Of a stretch of 64,000 nucleotides of DNA, positions 42,028 through 50,730 are shown piece by piece. The DNA lies in contig SKMK01000022.1 of assembly GCA_007121075.1 (NCBI GenBank), forward strand, positions 1-64,000, written 5' to 3'. The notes beneath the pieces are model-generated. The model ran no database searches. It saw nothing but the letters and a program-made list of their open reading frames with translations, and was not told where the DNA came from. The position numbers and the translations under genes were made by a program. Source of the DNA: Syntrophomonadaceae bacterium. Lineage in GTDB: Bacteria > Bacillota > Dethiobacteria > DTU022. Numbering within the stretch: the stretch's first letter is position 1; each line of letters begins with the position of its first letter.

Positions 42028-43006
42028 TACTACCCCTTCCCTTTGCGCCTTCGTATGCTTCGTAGGCTTTGATGATGCTTTGAACCAGGGGGTGTCGGAC
42101 TACATCTTTTTCACTTAGATATATAAGGGCAATCCCTTCGATGCCTGACAAAATACGGGAAGCTTCTTCTAAACCCGAATACCTGCCGCCGGGCAGATCA
42201 ACCTGGGTTACGTCCCCGGTGACTACCGCCTTGGAACCAAAACCAAGCCTCGTTAAAAGCATTTTCATTTGCTCGGAGGTGGCATTCTGGCCTTCATCCA
42301 GGATAACAAATGAATCATCCAGGGTCCGTCCGCGCATGTATGCCAGGGGGGCAATTTCAATAATTCCTTTTTCCCTGTACTTTTGGAAAACATCCACTCC
42401 TAAAAGATCATACAGCCCATCATAAATAGGCCGCAGGTACGGATCCACTTTTTCTTGAAAATCGCCCGGCAAAAAGCCGAGATGCTCACCGGCCTCCACT
42501 GCGGGACGGGTCAGGATTAAGCGCTGTACCTGCTTGCACTTAAGGGCATCAACCGCCATGGCCAGGGCAAGATAAGTTTTGCCTGTCCCCGCCGGCCCAA
42601 TTGACAAAACGATATCATGAGAACGAATTGCTTCCAGGTATTTTTTTTGGCCGATTGTTTTCGGCCTGATCTGCTTGCCACGTGCCGTCACCATGACTAA
42701 ATCGCTGAACAGGGAGCGGATCGAGCCGACATCTCCCTGCCCGGTGAGTTTAAGGGCATATTCAAATTCCCGCCCGGTCAGCATGTGGCCTTTACGAATA
42801 TGGGCAAGCAATTCCTGAAGCATGGCATAAAGCGCTTCCACATCTTCAGAATTGCCTTCGATCAATAATTCATGGCCTTTTGGGATCAGGCGGACATCAA
42901 ACTTATCTTCAATCAGGCTGAAATGACGGTCCTGTTTGCCCAGCAACTGAACTGCTTCATCGCCGCTGGCAAGCGTTATGGTCCTGCTCGTAATACTATC
43001 TGCCAA
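42002..43006 (-). CDS. phoH: PhoH-like ATPase
   Basis: Protein of 334 residues with Walker A SIGPAGTGKTYLALAMAV and the Walker B region DDSFVILDEGQNAT, followed by TRLGFGSKAVVTGD, all PhoH hallmarks. PhoH proteins are ATPases linked to RNA metabolism. Start is TTG at 43006. The end overlaps pgpH. It lies 89 bases from the agmatinase gene; in spore-forming relatives the adjacent genes would be yqfD and yqfC, which are absent here. Confidence 0.95.
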   Translation of the reverse strand: MADSITSRTITLASGDEAVQLLGKQDRHFSLIEDKFDVRLIPKGHELLIEGNSEDVEALYAMLQELLAHIRKGHMLTGREFEYALKLTGQGDVGSIRSLFSDLVMVTARGKQIRPKTIGQKKYLEAIRSHDIVLSIGPAGTGKTYLALAMAVDALKCKQVQRLILTRPAVEAGEHLGFLPGDFQEKVDPYLRPIYDGLYDLLGVDVFQKYREKGIIEIAPLAYMRGRTLDDSFVILDEGQNATSEQMKMLLTRLGFGSKAVVTGDVTQVDLPGGRYSGLEEASRILSGIEGIALIYLSEKDVVRHPLVQSIIKAYEAYEGAKGRGSNEKENKAQ

Positions 43007-43095
43007 TAAGCAGCATTCTCCTTTCTATTCTTTGCAGATCCTATTTTAACACTTGTTGTTAAACTTAGATAGTTGGAATATTGCCGGGTCCGGGT

Positions 43096-44001
43096 TTAAT
43101 TATTTTGTTCCTTTGAGGAAGCGACAGAGGCAAAAATTTCGTAGATCACTTTTAAGGCGGCCCTGGAGGTAATATCGGAGATGTCAATCGGCGGAGCCAC
43201 TTCAACAAGATCGATTGCTTTTACCGGCAGTCCGGCCATTGTCCCCCGCACCAGCTCGATTAATTCCCTGGTTGAAATGCCCCCGGCCTGGGGCGTGCCC
43301 GTTCCCGGGGCGTAAGCAGGATCAAGAATATCTATGTCAATGGAAAGATAAACAGCTTCCAGGTTCTTTAATCTTGAGAACATCTCATCCAGTACCGCCT
43401 CAAGTCCTTTCCGGTAATAGCGGCGGGCAGTTACCAGGCCCAGGGCCGGATTGTCCTCAATAAATTCAACCTCTTCAAGCTCAAATTCTCTGATCCCCAC
43501 TAAAAACATATTTTCAGGGCTCACATTATCCTGTTCAAGAAAGCGCCTTTGAGGGCACGCATGCGACCATTTTTCACCCTGGTAGATATCCATCAGGTCA
43601 CAGTGGGCGTCGAAGTGGACCATTCCTACAGGTTTTGGATAATAATACCTGGCAAAAGCCCCGGCCAGGGGAATGGTAACCGAATGATCTCCGCCCAGGA
43701 ACAGGAGTAGCCCGACGGTTTGAAGCAGGCTTAAAGCCTCTTTTTCAACTTCCATGTAGTAACCGGTCCAATCATTGTTATATTGAACATTGTCCCGGTC
43801 ATAAATAACCAGGTTACGCAGATCCACTCCTTCTTCAGACAAAGGCGTAGTACTTTTGGAGAGTTCCCTCAATCTGCCCGGGGCCTCAGCCGCCCCCCTG
43901 GCACCGCTAACAGCATCGTCAAAAGGTACTCCCATAATTAAGATATCGCTGTTCCCCGGAGCACCGGTTTTTATACCTTCCCAGTACTTTTTACCGGACA
44001 T
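43096..44001 (-). CDS. speB: Agmatinase/arginase-family ureohydrolase
   Basis: Protein of 301 residues from ATG 44001, the second ATG of the frame, which has the GGGAGGG site at the right spacing. The binuclear manganese ligands are in GGDHSV, HFDAHCDLMD and SIDIDILDPAYAPGTGTP. It probably releases urea from agmatine, giving putrescine; formiminoglutamase or guanidinobutyrase cannot be excluded. It is unusual here, between phoH and floA. A saccharopine dehydrogenase-like gene at 16.7 kb is the only other candidate for amine metabolism. Confidence 0.88.
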   Translation of the reverse strand: MSGKKYWEGIKTGAPGNSDILIMGVPFDDAVSGARGAAEAPGRLRELSKSTTPLSEEGVDLRNLVIYDRDNVQYNNDWTGYYMEVEKEALSLLQTVGLLLFLGGDHSVTIPLAGAFARYYYPKPVGMVHFDAHCDLMDIYQGEKWSHACPQRRFLEQDNVSPENMFLVGIREFELEEVEFIEDNPALGLVTARRYYRKGLEAVLDEMFSRLKNLEAVYLSIDIDILDPAYAPGTGTPQAGGISTRELIELVRGTMAGLPVKAIDLVEVAPPIDISDITSRAALKVIYEIFASVASSKEQNN

Positions 44002-44018
44002 TATCATACCCTCCCAGC

Positions 44019-44507
44019 TTATCTCAACCGGCTGAAAACAGTTTTCCCTTTTTTACGCAGGGCCGGTGACCCCGATATGGCTTCGTGGAAAATAAAGGCT
44101 GCCACCAAAGAATCCTTATCGCTTAACAACTGCTGCAGCTTATTTGAAGGGGGGTCCGTTGGAGCGCTTATTTTAGCCCTTCTTTTCGTGATAAATTCTT
44201 CTTCAGTCCCGGTTCCAGCCTGCCATTCCCCTTGCCGATCCACTTCGTAGCCGCTTTCTTCACCTTCATCATCTTCTTCGCCTTCATCGTCTTCTTCTAA
44301 CCCGGCAAATAAATCTTTCGGCCTGGTGGATCGAAAATATCGGGGTTCCTCTTCCTTTCTTTCAAACTGCCTTCCGGATAGCGGGCGAGACTGATCATAT
44401 GTCCTCCCCCGGGAAACAGGCTGCTGCTTTTTTTTAGCAGCGCCTACCAGCCGGTTCAGGAGGTTAAATATAATAATTATTACAATAAAAGTAATAATTC
44501 CTTCCAT
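44019..44507 (-). CDS. Acidic single-span membrane protein of unknown function
   Basis: Protein of 162 residues. One N-terminal span (about 4-21) is followed by a basic patch (KKKQQ), then a strongly acidic low-complexity segment near 75-90 (EDDEGEEDDEGEE) and a helical C-terminus ending KLQQLLSDKDSLVAAFIFHEAI. The C-terminal piece resembles short segments that bind partners, but I recognise no family. It lies between speB and floA with 11- and 17-base gaps, so it is co-expressed with the membrane-scaffold genes. Confidence 0.65.
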   Translation of the reverse strand: MEGIITFIVIIIIFNLLNRLVGAAKKKQQPVSRGRTYDQSRPLSGRQFERKEEEPRYFRSTRPKDLFAGLEEDDEGEEDDEGEESGYEVDRQGEWQAGTGTEEEFITKRRAKISAPTDPPSNKLQQLLSDKDSLVAAFIFHEAISGSPALRKKGKTVFSRLR

Positions 44508-44524
44508 TGGAAAGCCTCCTGCTT

Positions 44525-45517
44525 TTAATTATTGTCTTCTTCCTGGTCTTCCTGGCCCATTTTACCGATGCTTTCTCTCATATCGGTATCAGCCATTACA
44601 TTTTTCAGCTGGTAATAATCCATTACTCCCATGCTTCCTTCCCGTAAAGCCTGGGAAAGAGCCTTTGGCACTTCTGCTTCCGCTTCGGTAACTTTGGCCC
44701 TCATTTCCTGGACGGAGGCAATCATTTCCTGTTCTTTAGCCACAGCCATGGCCCGGCGTTCTTCAGCCTTGGCCTGGGCAATACGCTTGTCTGCTTCAGC
44801 CTGATCTGTTTGGAGCTGGGCCCCGATATTTTTGCCCACATCGACGTCGGCTACGTCAATCGATAATATTTCATAAGCAGTTCCCGAGTCCAGTCCTTTT
44901 TCCAATACTGTATTGGATATTTTATCCGGGTTTTCCAGGACCACCTTGTGGTTGTCCGAAGAACCGATGGTAGTAACAATACCTTCGCCAACCCTTGCAA
45001 TGATGGTTTCCTCACCGGCCCCGCCGACCAGACGATCAATGTTGGCCCTTACTGTAACCTTGGCCCGGGCCTTGACTTCAATCCCGTCTTTGGCCACAGC
45101 AGCTACCACAGGGGTTTCAATAACCTTAGGGTTGACACTCATTTGAACAGCTTCCAGGACATCGCGCCCGGCCAGGTCAATAGCGGCAGCTCTTTCAAAC
45201 TGCAGGGGTATTTCAGCGCGCTGGGCGGCAATAAGGGCATTGACAACCCGGTCAACATTACCCCCGGCCAGGAAATGCCCTTCAAGTTTATTAACGCTCA
45301 GGTCAAGCCCGGCCTTGGTGGCTTTAATCAACGGGGCTACAATTTTAACCGGGATTACCCGGCGCAGCCGCATCCCAATCAGTGAAAAAATTCCCACAGG
45401 TGCCCGGGCGGCAAGGGCGGAAATCCACAAGCCCAGGGGAATAAAACTAAAAATAATTGCAACAAATATGACAACAATGATTATAAGCGCAAGCAGGGGA
45501 ATTAAACCTTCAATCAT
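44525..45517 (-). CDS. floA: Flotillin-like protein FloA (YqfA)
   Basis: Protein of 330 residues from ATG 45517, which has GGGAGGT at good spacing; the longer frame adds unrelated residues. An N-terminal membrane hairpin region (about 2-45, [20 protein letters not shown]) is followed by the flotillin core ([21 protein letters not shown]-like region, [19 protein letters not shown]) and an alanine/glutamate-rich coiled coil ([20 protein letters not shown]). FloA organises functional membrane microdomains. It follows nfeD by 51 bases, the standard pair. Confidence 0.95.
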   Translation of the reverse strand: MIEGLIPLLALIIIVVIFVAIIFSFIPLGLWISALAARAPVGIFSLIGMRLRRVIPVKIVAPLIKATKAGLDLSVNKLEGHFLAGGNVDRVVNALIAAQRAEIPLQFERAAAIDLAGRDVLEAVQMSVNPKVIETPVVAAVAKDGIEVKARAKVTVRANIDRLVGGAGEETIIARVGEGIVTTIGSSDNHKVVLENPDKISNTVLEKGLDSGTAYEILSIDVADVDVGKNIGAQLQTDQAEADKRIAQAKAEERRAMAVAKEQEMIASVQEMRAKVTEAEAEVPKALSQALREGSMGVMDYYQLKNVMADTDMRESIGKMGQEDQEEDNN

Positions 45518-45568
45518 CAAACAAACCTCCCGTTTCTGGTTTTCTGAATCGACATCCAAACCTAAATT

Positions 45569-46906
45569 TTACTTACCCTCATCTTTATCCTCCTTGAGGC
45601 TGCGGACGATAACCCGCACACCCTCAACCCGGTCAACCCGGATTGGTTCCCCTTTGGCAATATAGGAGCCGTCACTGACCACATCAATTCGTTTACCGTC
45701 AATTTCCGCCACGCCGGAAGGACGCAGCGTAGAGACGGCCACCCCCGTCCTTCCGGATAAAGCTTTTTGGTCAAGAGGGGCCACATAACCCAGGTCAGCA
45801 GTCTCTTCTTCAGACAAAATAATATGGCGCAGGGCTCCCCGGCGGGCAAAAAAGCGAAAAGCAATGATGGAAAAAACTGCAGCCAGTACTAATGAAATTA
45901 ACAGCATTACCATCCCGGTCTGAACCGAGACCGCCGCCAGGACTATGGAAAAAATGGTAGCAATTAAACCGGCGACGCCAAAAACCCCAAATCCGGGCAT
46001 CACCGCCTCTATTAACATCAATCCAATCCCGAAGGCGAAAAGGATCAAAACCCAGTACTCGGCCATCCCGGCAGCAATATTGCCCCCAAAATAAAGGGCA
46101 AAAGCAGCAAGGCTGATGACACCGGCGGCACCAAAGCCGGCCGTTATAACCTCCAGGGCCAACCCGCCCAGGCCGATCATCAATAATATAGTACCCACCG
46201 CGGGGTTGGTGGTCCAGCGTACCAGACCGTCGACAGCCCGCTGCTCAACCGGCCGCCATTCGGCCTCCTTAAGACCGACTGCTGTTAACAGTGAAGCCTG
46301 GTCATTCACAGTACCTTCGCTGTACCCTACTTCCAGGGCTTCCCCGGCAGTCAGGGTCAGCAAAACACCCTCCTCAACCAGGCCTTCAACAGCGATATCC
46401 CTGCGCACCATGGCCGAAGCGATTAGCGGATCCCTGCCTCTGCGCTCGGCCACCCCGGCCATCTCTTTTTCCCAGACAGATAGCATCTTTTCATCGACTT
46501 CGCCTATCCCCAGGTAACGGGGTTCGGCGGCGCCAATTGTGCTGCCCGGGACCATGTAAATCTCATCGGCGACCAGGGCCAGGTAAGCTCCCGCTGATAT
46601 AGCATTGGGGCGGACAAAGGCATACACCGGCAGATCATGTTCGTCCATGATCCTCCTGATTGATTCGGCAGAGTTGATAAAGCCGCCGGGAGTATCAAGT
46701 TCCAGGACCACTGCTTCCGCTCCCATGTTCAGTGCCTCTTCGAAGGCATAAGCAACATGGCTTGTGGTACCCGGATCAATCGTCCCCTTGATTTCAATAA
46801 CCGCTACCGCTTTATTATCGGCTGCTCCGCTGCCAAAAGGCATCAAAATAAGCAGTCCGCAGAACAGACAAGCCAGCCATAAAAAAGTCCTTTTTAGTAC
46901 CGACAC
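45569..46906 (-). CDS. nfeD: NfeD-family membrane serine protease (YqeZ type)
   Basis: Protein of 445 residues with a signal or anchor at the N-terminus (about 5-28). The ClpP-like protease domain has the serine in NAISAGAYLALVAD and the later IGAAEP. Four or so membrane spans (about 235-345) precede the C-terminal NfeD OB fold (about 370-440, GRTGVAVSTLRPSG). Such proteins cleave membrane-associated substrates and work with flotillins. GTG at 46906 has GGAGGG just upstream. It is downstream of yqeY in the usual rpsU-yqeY-nfeD-floA order. Confidence 0.93.
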   Translation of the reverse strand: MSVLKRTFLWLACLFCGLLILMPFGSGAADNKAVAVIEIKGTIDPGTTSHVAYAFEEALNMGAEAVVLELDTPGGFINSAESIRRIMDEHDLPVYAFVRPNAISAGAYLALVADEIYMVPGSTIGAAEPRYLGIGEVDEKMLSVWEKEMAGVAERRGRDPLIASAMVRRDIAVEGLVEEGVLLTLTAGEALEVGYSEGTVNDQASLLTAVGLKEAEWRPVEQRAVDGLVRWTTNPAVGTILLMIGLGGLALEVITAGFGAAGVISLAAFALYFGGNIAAGMAEYWVLILFAFGIGLMLIEAVMPGFGVFGVAGLIATIFSIVLAAVSVQTGMVMLLISLVLAAVFSIIAFRFFARRGALRHIILSEEETADLGYVAPLDQKALSGRTGVAVSTLRPSGVAEIDGKRIDVVSDGSYIAKGEPIRVDRVEGVRVIVRSLKEDKDEGK

Positions 46907-46960
46907 AACCCGCCCTCCAGAGATAAAAACCCGGCTTTTTAAGCAGGGCTTTTATTTCAG

Positions 46961-47413
46961 TTATTGCAGTTTTTCTTCAACCATCCGGCGAACGTCATTG
47001 CCGTCGGCTTTGCCTTTAACACGAGACATCAGCAGGCCCATTACCTTGCCCATGTCCCGCTTTGTTTCAGCCCCGGTTTCAGATATTGCATCCCGAACCA
47101 TACTTTCCAATTCTTCTTCAGAAAGCTGCTCGGGCATATATTCTTTAAGAATTCCTATCTCACGTTCAAGGTCATCAAGCAGCTCCTGGCGGTTGGCTTT
47201 TTGATAATCGCCCAAGGATTCCTGGCGTTTTTTTACTTCCCTCGTAAGAACTGTCAGTTCTTCTTCAGCATCTAGTGGTGCATTCTTGGCAATAGTACTG
47301 TTTTGCAATTCCGACCGGAGCATTCGGATTACCGATAAACGGAACCTATCCTTGGCTTTTTGGGCTTCTTTTTGATCTTCTACAAGCTTTTCTGATAGAG
47401 GTTTTTCCGCCAT
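46961..47413 (-). CDS. yqeY: YqeY/GatB-like protein
   Basis: Protein of 150 residues from ATG 47413, with GGGAGG seven bases upstream; the longer frame runs antisense-like through rpsU and is rejected. The sequence is typical: LSEKLVEDQKEAQKAKD, SVIRMLRSELQN, EIGILKEYMPEQLSEEEL and GKVMGLLMSRVKGKADG. The C-terminal part resembles the tail domain of GatB, so it may bind tRNA; the cellular role is not settled. It lies 19 bases from rpsU. Confidence 0.95.
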   Translation of the reverse strand: MAEKPLSEKLVEDQKEAQKAKDRFRLSVIRMLRSELQNSTIAKNAPLDAEEELTVLTREVKKRQESLGDYQKANRQELLDDLEREIGILKEYMPEQLSEEELESMVRDAISETGAETKRDMGKVMGLLMSRVKGKADGNDVRRMVEEKLQ

Positions 47414-47432
47414 ACAACTGCCTCCCTGTTTA

Positions 47433-47606
47433 TTAACGGCGTCTTTTCCGTGCAGCATCGGCTTTCTTTTTCCGGCGCACACTAGGCTTTTCATAATGCT
47501 CCCTCCGGCGGGCTTCAGAGATGACCCCGGCGCGGGCACATTGTTTCTTAAACCTCTTCAAAGCTTTATCTAAGGTCTCGTTTTTGCCAATTTTTACTTC
47601 TGCCAT
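47433..47606 (-). CDS. rpsU: 30S ribosomal protein S21
   Basis: Small gene of 57 codons. The protein begins [19 protein letters not shown] and ends in a basic stretch ([14 protein letters not shown]), the standard S21 form. It has [20 protein letters not shown] in the middle. S21 helps the 30S subunit to start translation. ATG 47606 is preceded by AGAGGGGGGAAG. It is co-oriented with hinT upstream and yqeY downstream. Confidence 0.97.
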   Translation of the reverse strand: MAEVKIGKNETLDKALKRFKKQCARAGVISEARRREHYEKPSVRRKKKADAARKRRR

Positions 47607-47660
47607 AACTCTTCCCCCCTCTCCTTAAAACCAATACCCAGGGACTGTAATTCATTGAGT

Positions 47661-48023
47661 TTAAACACCCCTGCCCTTGGCTATGGTCTGCAGCAAAGGT
47701 CTTCCTCCCAGGAGGTGGAGGTGGAGATGAAAAACAATTTGTCCAGCATCAGCACCGCAATTGATCACAATCCGGTATCCTTTTTTATCGATCTTAAAAG
47801 CTTTGGCAATTTCATTTGCAACTGAGTGTAAATGGCCAATCAGGTCCTCGTCATCTTTTTCCACATCCAGAAGGGTGGGAATATGCTTGCGCGGGACTAC
47901 CAGGATATGGACGGGAGCAGCGGGGTTGATATCCTTAAAGGCAACCGCTTTTTCGTCATCATAAACAATGTCTGCATCCAGCTCCCGGTTAATGATCTTG
48001 CAAAAAACGCATTCTGCCGACAT
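47661..48023 (-). CDS. HIT-family nucleotide hydrolase (HinT type)
   Basis: Protein of 120 residues with the histidine triad HLHLHLL (H99, H101, H103) and HILVVPRKHIPTL. A CVFC pair near the N-terminus is typical of zinc-containing HinT proteins. The enzyme hydrolyses nucleoside phosphoramidates, including aminoacyl-adenylate-type substrates. ATG 48023 follows a GGAGGA site. It heads the hinT-rpsU-yqeY-nfeD-floA transcript. Confidence 0.95.
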   Translation of the reverse strand: MSAECVFCKIINRELDADIVYDDEKAVAFKDINPAAPVHILVVPRKHIPTLLDVEKDDEDLIGHLHSVANEIAKAFKIDKKGYRIVINCGADAGQIVFHLHLHLLGGRPLLQTIAKGRGV

Positions 48024-48043
48024 ACTGATTCCTCCTGACCGCT

Positions 48044-48072
48044 ATTATAACACAGCCCTATTGCCTTGAGAA
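48044..48072 (-). promoter_or_regulatory. Promoter of the hinT-rpsU-yqeY operon
   Basis: TTCTCA (48067-48072) and a perfect TATAAT (48044-48049) are 17 bases apart, and TGT ahead of the -10 makes it an extended type. It lies 20 bases upstream of hinT. Confidence 0.65.
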
Positions 48073-48163
48073 GCAAACAGCCCCTTGTTCCGAGCTATGC
48101 TAGTGATTAGTTCGCTAAATGATCCTTTATTACCTTTTTCCGGTAAAAATTTTTTGTCATAAT

Positions 48164-48198
48164 AGCCGGGGTAAAGATAATCTTTATTCAACCCGGCT
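48164..48198. repeat. Two-part hairpin in the hinT-mnmH divergent gap
   Basis: AGCCGGG/CCCGGCT (48164-48170 with 48192-48198) encloses TAAAGAT/ATCTTTA (48072 is not included; arms at 48172-48178 and 48180-48186). It lies between divergent genes, so it is not an ordinary terminator. The rest of the 400-base gap 48024-48424 holds the hinT promoter and no gene. Confidence 0.45.
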
Positions 48199-48424
48199 TG
48201 ACAACACAGGATGCTTCTCCTTAGCCGCCCTGGATTATTGCTTATGAATTGACTGCAGCCAGAAGCTGCGATCATTTTGTTACTCCCGGTTCTATGCTAT
48301 TATGTATTTAAGCTATATCTTCAGCAATGAGCAAGCCGGACCGGATTGCAATATACTCGGCAAACAGAATCAACTGCATAAAATAGGGATATAGAAAACT
48401 GCTGGTATTCGGGGGGAAGAGATT

Positions 48425-49474
48425 TTGGAAATAGATATCCGGGAAGCCCTGGAACAAAATAATGTGCTGTTTATCGACGTCCGCTCACCCGGCGAATACT
48501 ATGAAGCTTCAATACCCGGGGCAGTCAACATTCCTCTTTTTGATGACAGGGAGTATTACCAGTTAAGCATCATTTTTTACCAGATGGGTGAACATGAAGC
48601 CAGGAGAGCGGCCCTGGATATGGTGGCCCCCAGGTTGCCAGGCCTGGTCAAAAGCATAACAGAAGCAAGCGGCAGCAAAAAACCCCTCTTTTACTGCAAA
48701 AGGGGCGGTATGCGCAGCTTGAGCCTGGACCAGATCTTATCACTGACCGGGGTGCCGGTTTACAGGCTAAAAAACGGCTACAAAGCTTACCGACGTTACG
48801 TAAATGAACGCCTCCGGGATTATAACTTAAAAAGCAAACTATACGTCCTGAACGGCCTGACGGGTGTAGGAAAAACCCTGGTTTTAAAAAAACTGGAACA
48901 GCGTGGTGTGCCGGTCATAGATCTGGAAGGGCTGGCCAGGCACCGCGGATCCGTTTTTGGGGCAGTTGGTTTTGACAAACCCCGGTCCCAGAAAGATTTT
49001 GATGCCCTCCTGCTGGAGCAGCTCGATCAAGCCCGGAACGAACCCTACCTGGTTACCGAGGGGGAAGGGCAAAGGATCGGCAACATCTATCTTCCCCACT
49101 TTTTCGTGAAAACGATGAAACAGGGAGAGCATATCCTTTTGACCGCCCCGTTTGAAGTCAGGGTAAAGCGCATTGTTGATACATATGTCAAAGTTACTCC
49201 GGGTAATGATATACAAAGGCAGCTTGAATCCTCGTTAAAATCCCTGGAACGGCGTTTGGGAAAAAGAAAAACAGAGATGTTGACAGCTATGATCAAAAAA
49301 GGTAATTATTACACTGTTGCAGAATTATTATGCAGGGATTATTACGATCACTTTTACAGTGAATCCAGGCCGGGGGCTTCCAGGTTTACAGAAACAATAG
49401 ACGCTTCAGATTTGAATCAAGCAGCGGAGCAGGTTATGGCTGTGATAGTCCAAAAATTTACCGCTCCCGCATAA
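48425..49474 (+). CDS. mnmH: tRNA 2-selenouridine synthase MnmH (SelU)
   Basis: Protein of 349 residues. The rhodanese domain (1-130) has DVRSPGEY and the catalytic FYCKRGGMRS (C91), the family mark. The P-loop domain begins GLTGVGKT (144-151). MnmH replaces sulfur of 2-thiouridine 34 in tRNA for Lys, Glu and Gln by selenium, using selenophosphate from SelD and a geranylated intermediate. TTG 48425 has GGGGGGAAGAG upstream. SelD is not in the window, but mnmA, which makes its substrate, is at 18 kb. It implies a selenium-using cell. Confidence 0.95.
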   Translation: MEIDIREALEQNNVLFIDVRSPGEYYEASIPGAVNIPLFDDREYYQLSIIFYQMGEHEARRAALDMVAPRLPGLVKSITEASGSKKPLFYCKRGGMRSLSLDQILSLTGVPVYRLKNGYKAYRRYVNERLRDYNLKSKLYVLNGLTGVGKTLVLKKLEQRGVPVIDLEGLARHRGSVFGAVGFDKPRSQKDFDALLLEQLDQARNEPYLVTEGEGQRIGNIYLPHFFVKTMKQGEHILLTAPFEVRVKRIVDTYVKVTPGNDIQRQLESSLKSLERRLGKRKTEMLTAMIKKGNYYTVAELLCRDYYDHFYSESRPGASRFTETIDASDLNQAAEQVMAVIVQKFTAPA

Positions 49475-49573
49475 AAATTCCCTTATTTATATATGTAAAC
49501 AATTAACGAACTGTGTATGATTGACCCGGCTATTAAATAATATTCTTAAACTTCGAAAGGAGAAATAAAAGTT

Positions 49574-49957
49574 ATGAATCCTTACGACGCTGCTCACAAG
49601 CTGGCAGGGGCATTACGGGAATCGGAAGAATTCAAGGAGTTTAAAAAAGCACAGCAAGAATTAAAGGATGATCAAACAGCAAAAAAAATGATTCTCGACC
49701 TGCGCGGTAAACAGATGGAGTTGCAGAGGCAAAAACTGTCCGGAATTGAAGTATCCAAAGAGCAGGAGGAAAGGCTGGAAAAGCTACTGGAAGTGGTAAA
49801 TATGAACATGGTGGCAAAGCGTTTTTTACAGGCGGAATACAAGGCCATAGTTCTTCTGCAGGATGTACAAAATATTATCGGCGATGCCACCAATGAAATA
49901 TACGACGAAGAATTAATGAACTTTCCTGAAAGTGAAAACCGGGGTGAACAAGAATAA
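49574..49957 (+). CDS. YlbF/YmcA-family protein
   Basis: Protein of 127 residues, all helical, with the YlbF-like features: an N-terminal AHKLAGALRESEEFKEFKKA and a long amphipathic helix KMILDLRGKQMELQRQK. In Bacillus, YlbF, YmcA and YaaT form a complex that tunes RNase Y cleavage and has iron-sulfur clusters. The protein here is a single paralogue without its partners, so a partnership cannot be confirmed. ATG 49574 has AAAGGAG upstream, and it overlaps the HAD gene by one base. Confidence 0.85.
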   Translation: MNPYDAAHKLAGALRESEEFKEFKKAQQELKDDQTAKKMILDLRGKQMELQRQKLSGIEVSKEQEERLEKLLEVVNMNMVAKRFLQAEYKAIVLLQDVQNIIGDATNEIYDEELMNFPESENRGEQE

Positions 49958-50700
49958 TGGCTGAAGGAAGGACCGGGAAATACGAAGCCCTGCTGATTGA
50001 TTTAGACGGCACACTTCTTAACCTGGATATTGAAAAATTCATACCGGCCTATCTTGAAGCCCTGTCCAAACAATTTACCGGCCATCTCCACCGTGATGAT
50101 TTTATCAGGCACCTTTTTGAGGCAACAAGGATCATGGTCGAAGACAATGATCCGGATAAGAAAAACGAAACTATTTTTTACAAGGAATTCTGTAAAAGAA
50201 TTGGCAAAAGCCAGAAACAGATCCAACCCATAGTTGATGACTTTTATCGTAATGTATTTCCGAGCTTGCAATGCTGGGGCAAAGTCCATCCCCATGCCCG
50301 GGCAGTTGTCAAATATGCCCGGAGAAAAAACTTGATCCTGGTTTTGGCTACAAACCCTATTTTCCCGGCTGTCGCTATTTTACAGCGCCTGTCCTGGAGC
50401 GGGTTCTCCCCGGATGATTTTGACCTGGTCACCACTATGGAAAATATGCATTTCTGCAAGCCAAATCCATCTTATTATACAGAAATCACCCGGATTATTA
50501 AATGTCCTCCAGAAAAGTGCCTGATGGCAGGTAATGATACCCTGGAAGACCTCAGTGCATTAAAAGCGGGGTTAGATACTTTCCTGGTCGAAGATTTACT
50601 CCTGCACCGTACTGACAAAGAACCCGTCAGTACCTATAGGGGAAAGTTAAAGGACCTGGCTGTCCTGATGAAAAGTTTAGAACCTGTAAGAAGGAATTGA
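49957..50700 (+). CDS. HAD-superfamily hydrolase
   Basis: Protein of 247 residues. Motif I is ALLIDLDGTLL (nucleophile D15, acid D17). A helical cap follows at about 25-100. Motif II/III regions are VLATNP and KPNPSYY, and motif IV is MAGNDTLEDLSALKAG. It is a phosphoglycolate-phosphatase-like HAD with unknown substrate. It is the last gene of the plus-strand mnmH-ylbF-HAD set, coupled to ylbF by the shared A of TAATG. It then faces mtaB. Confidence 0.87.
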   Translation: MAEGRTGKYEALLIDLDGTLLNLDIEKFIPAYLEALSKQFTGHLHRDDFIRHLFEATRIMVEDNDPDKKNETIFYKEFCKRIGKSQKQIQPIVDDFYRNVFPSLQCWGKVHPHARAVVKYARRKNLILVLATNPIFPAVAILQRLSWSGFSPDDFDLVTTMENMHFCKPNPSYYTEITRIIKCPPEKCLMAGNDTLEDLSALKAGLDTFLVEDLLLHRTDKEPVSTYRGKLKDLAVLMKSLEPVRRN

Positions 50701-50730
50701 TAGTATAGAAACAGTAGAAATGCCGACGCC

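Noticed and set aside
47414-47539. Longer yqeY frame overlapping rpsU
   Set aside because: The extra residues come from the rpsU coding region in another frame; the ATG at 47413 has an ideal ribosome site.
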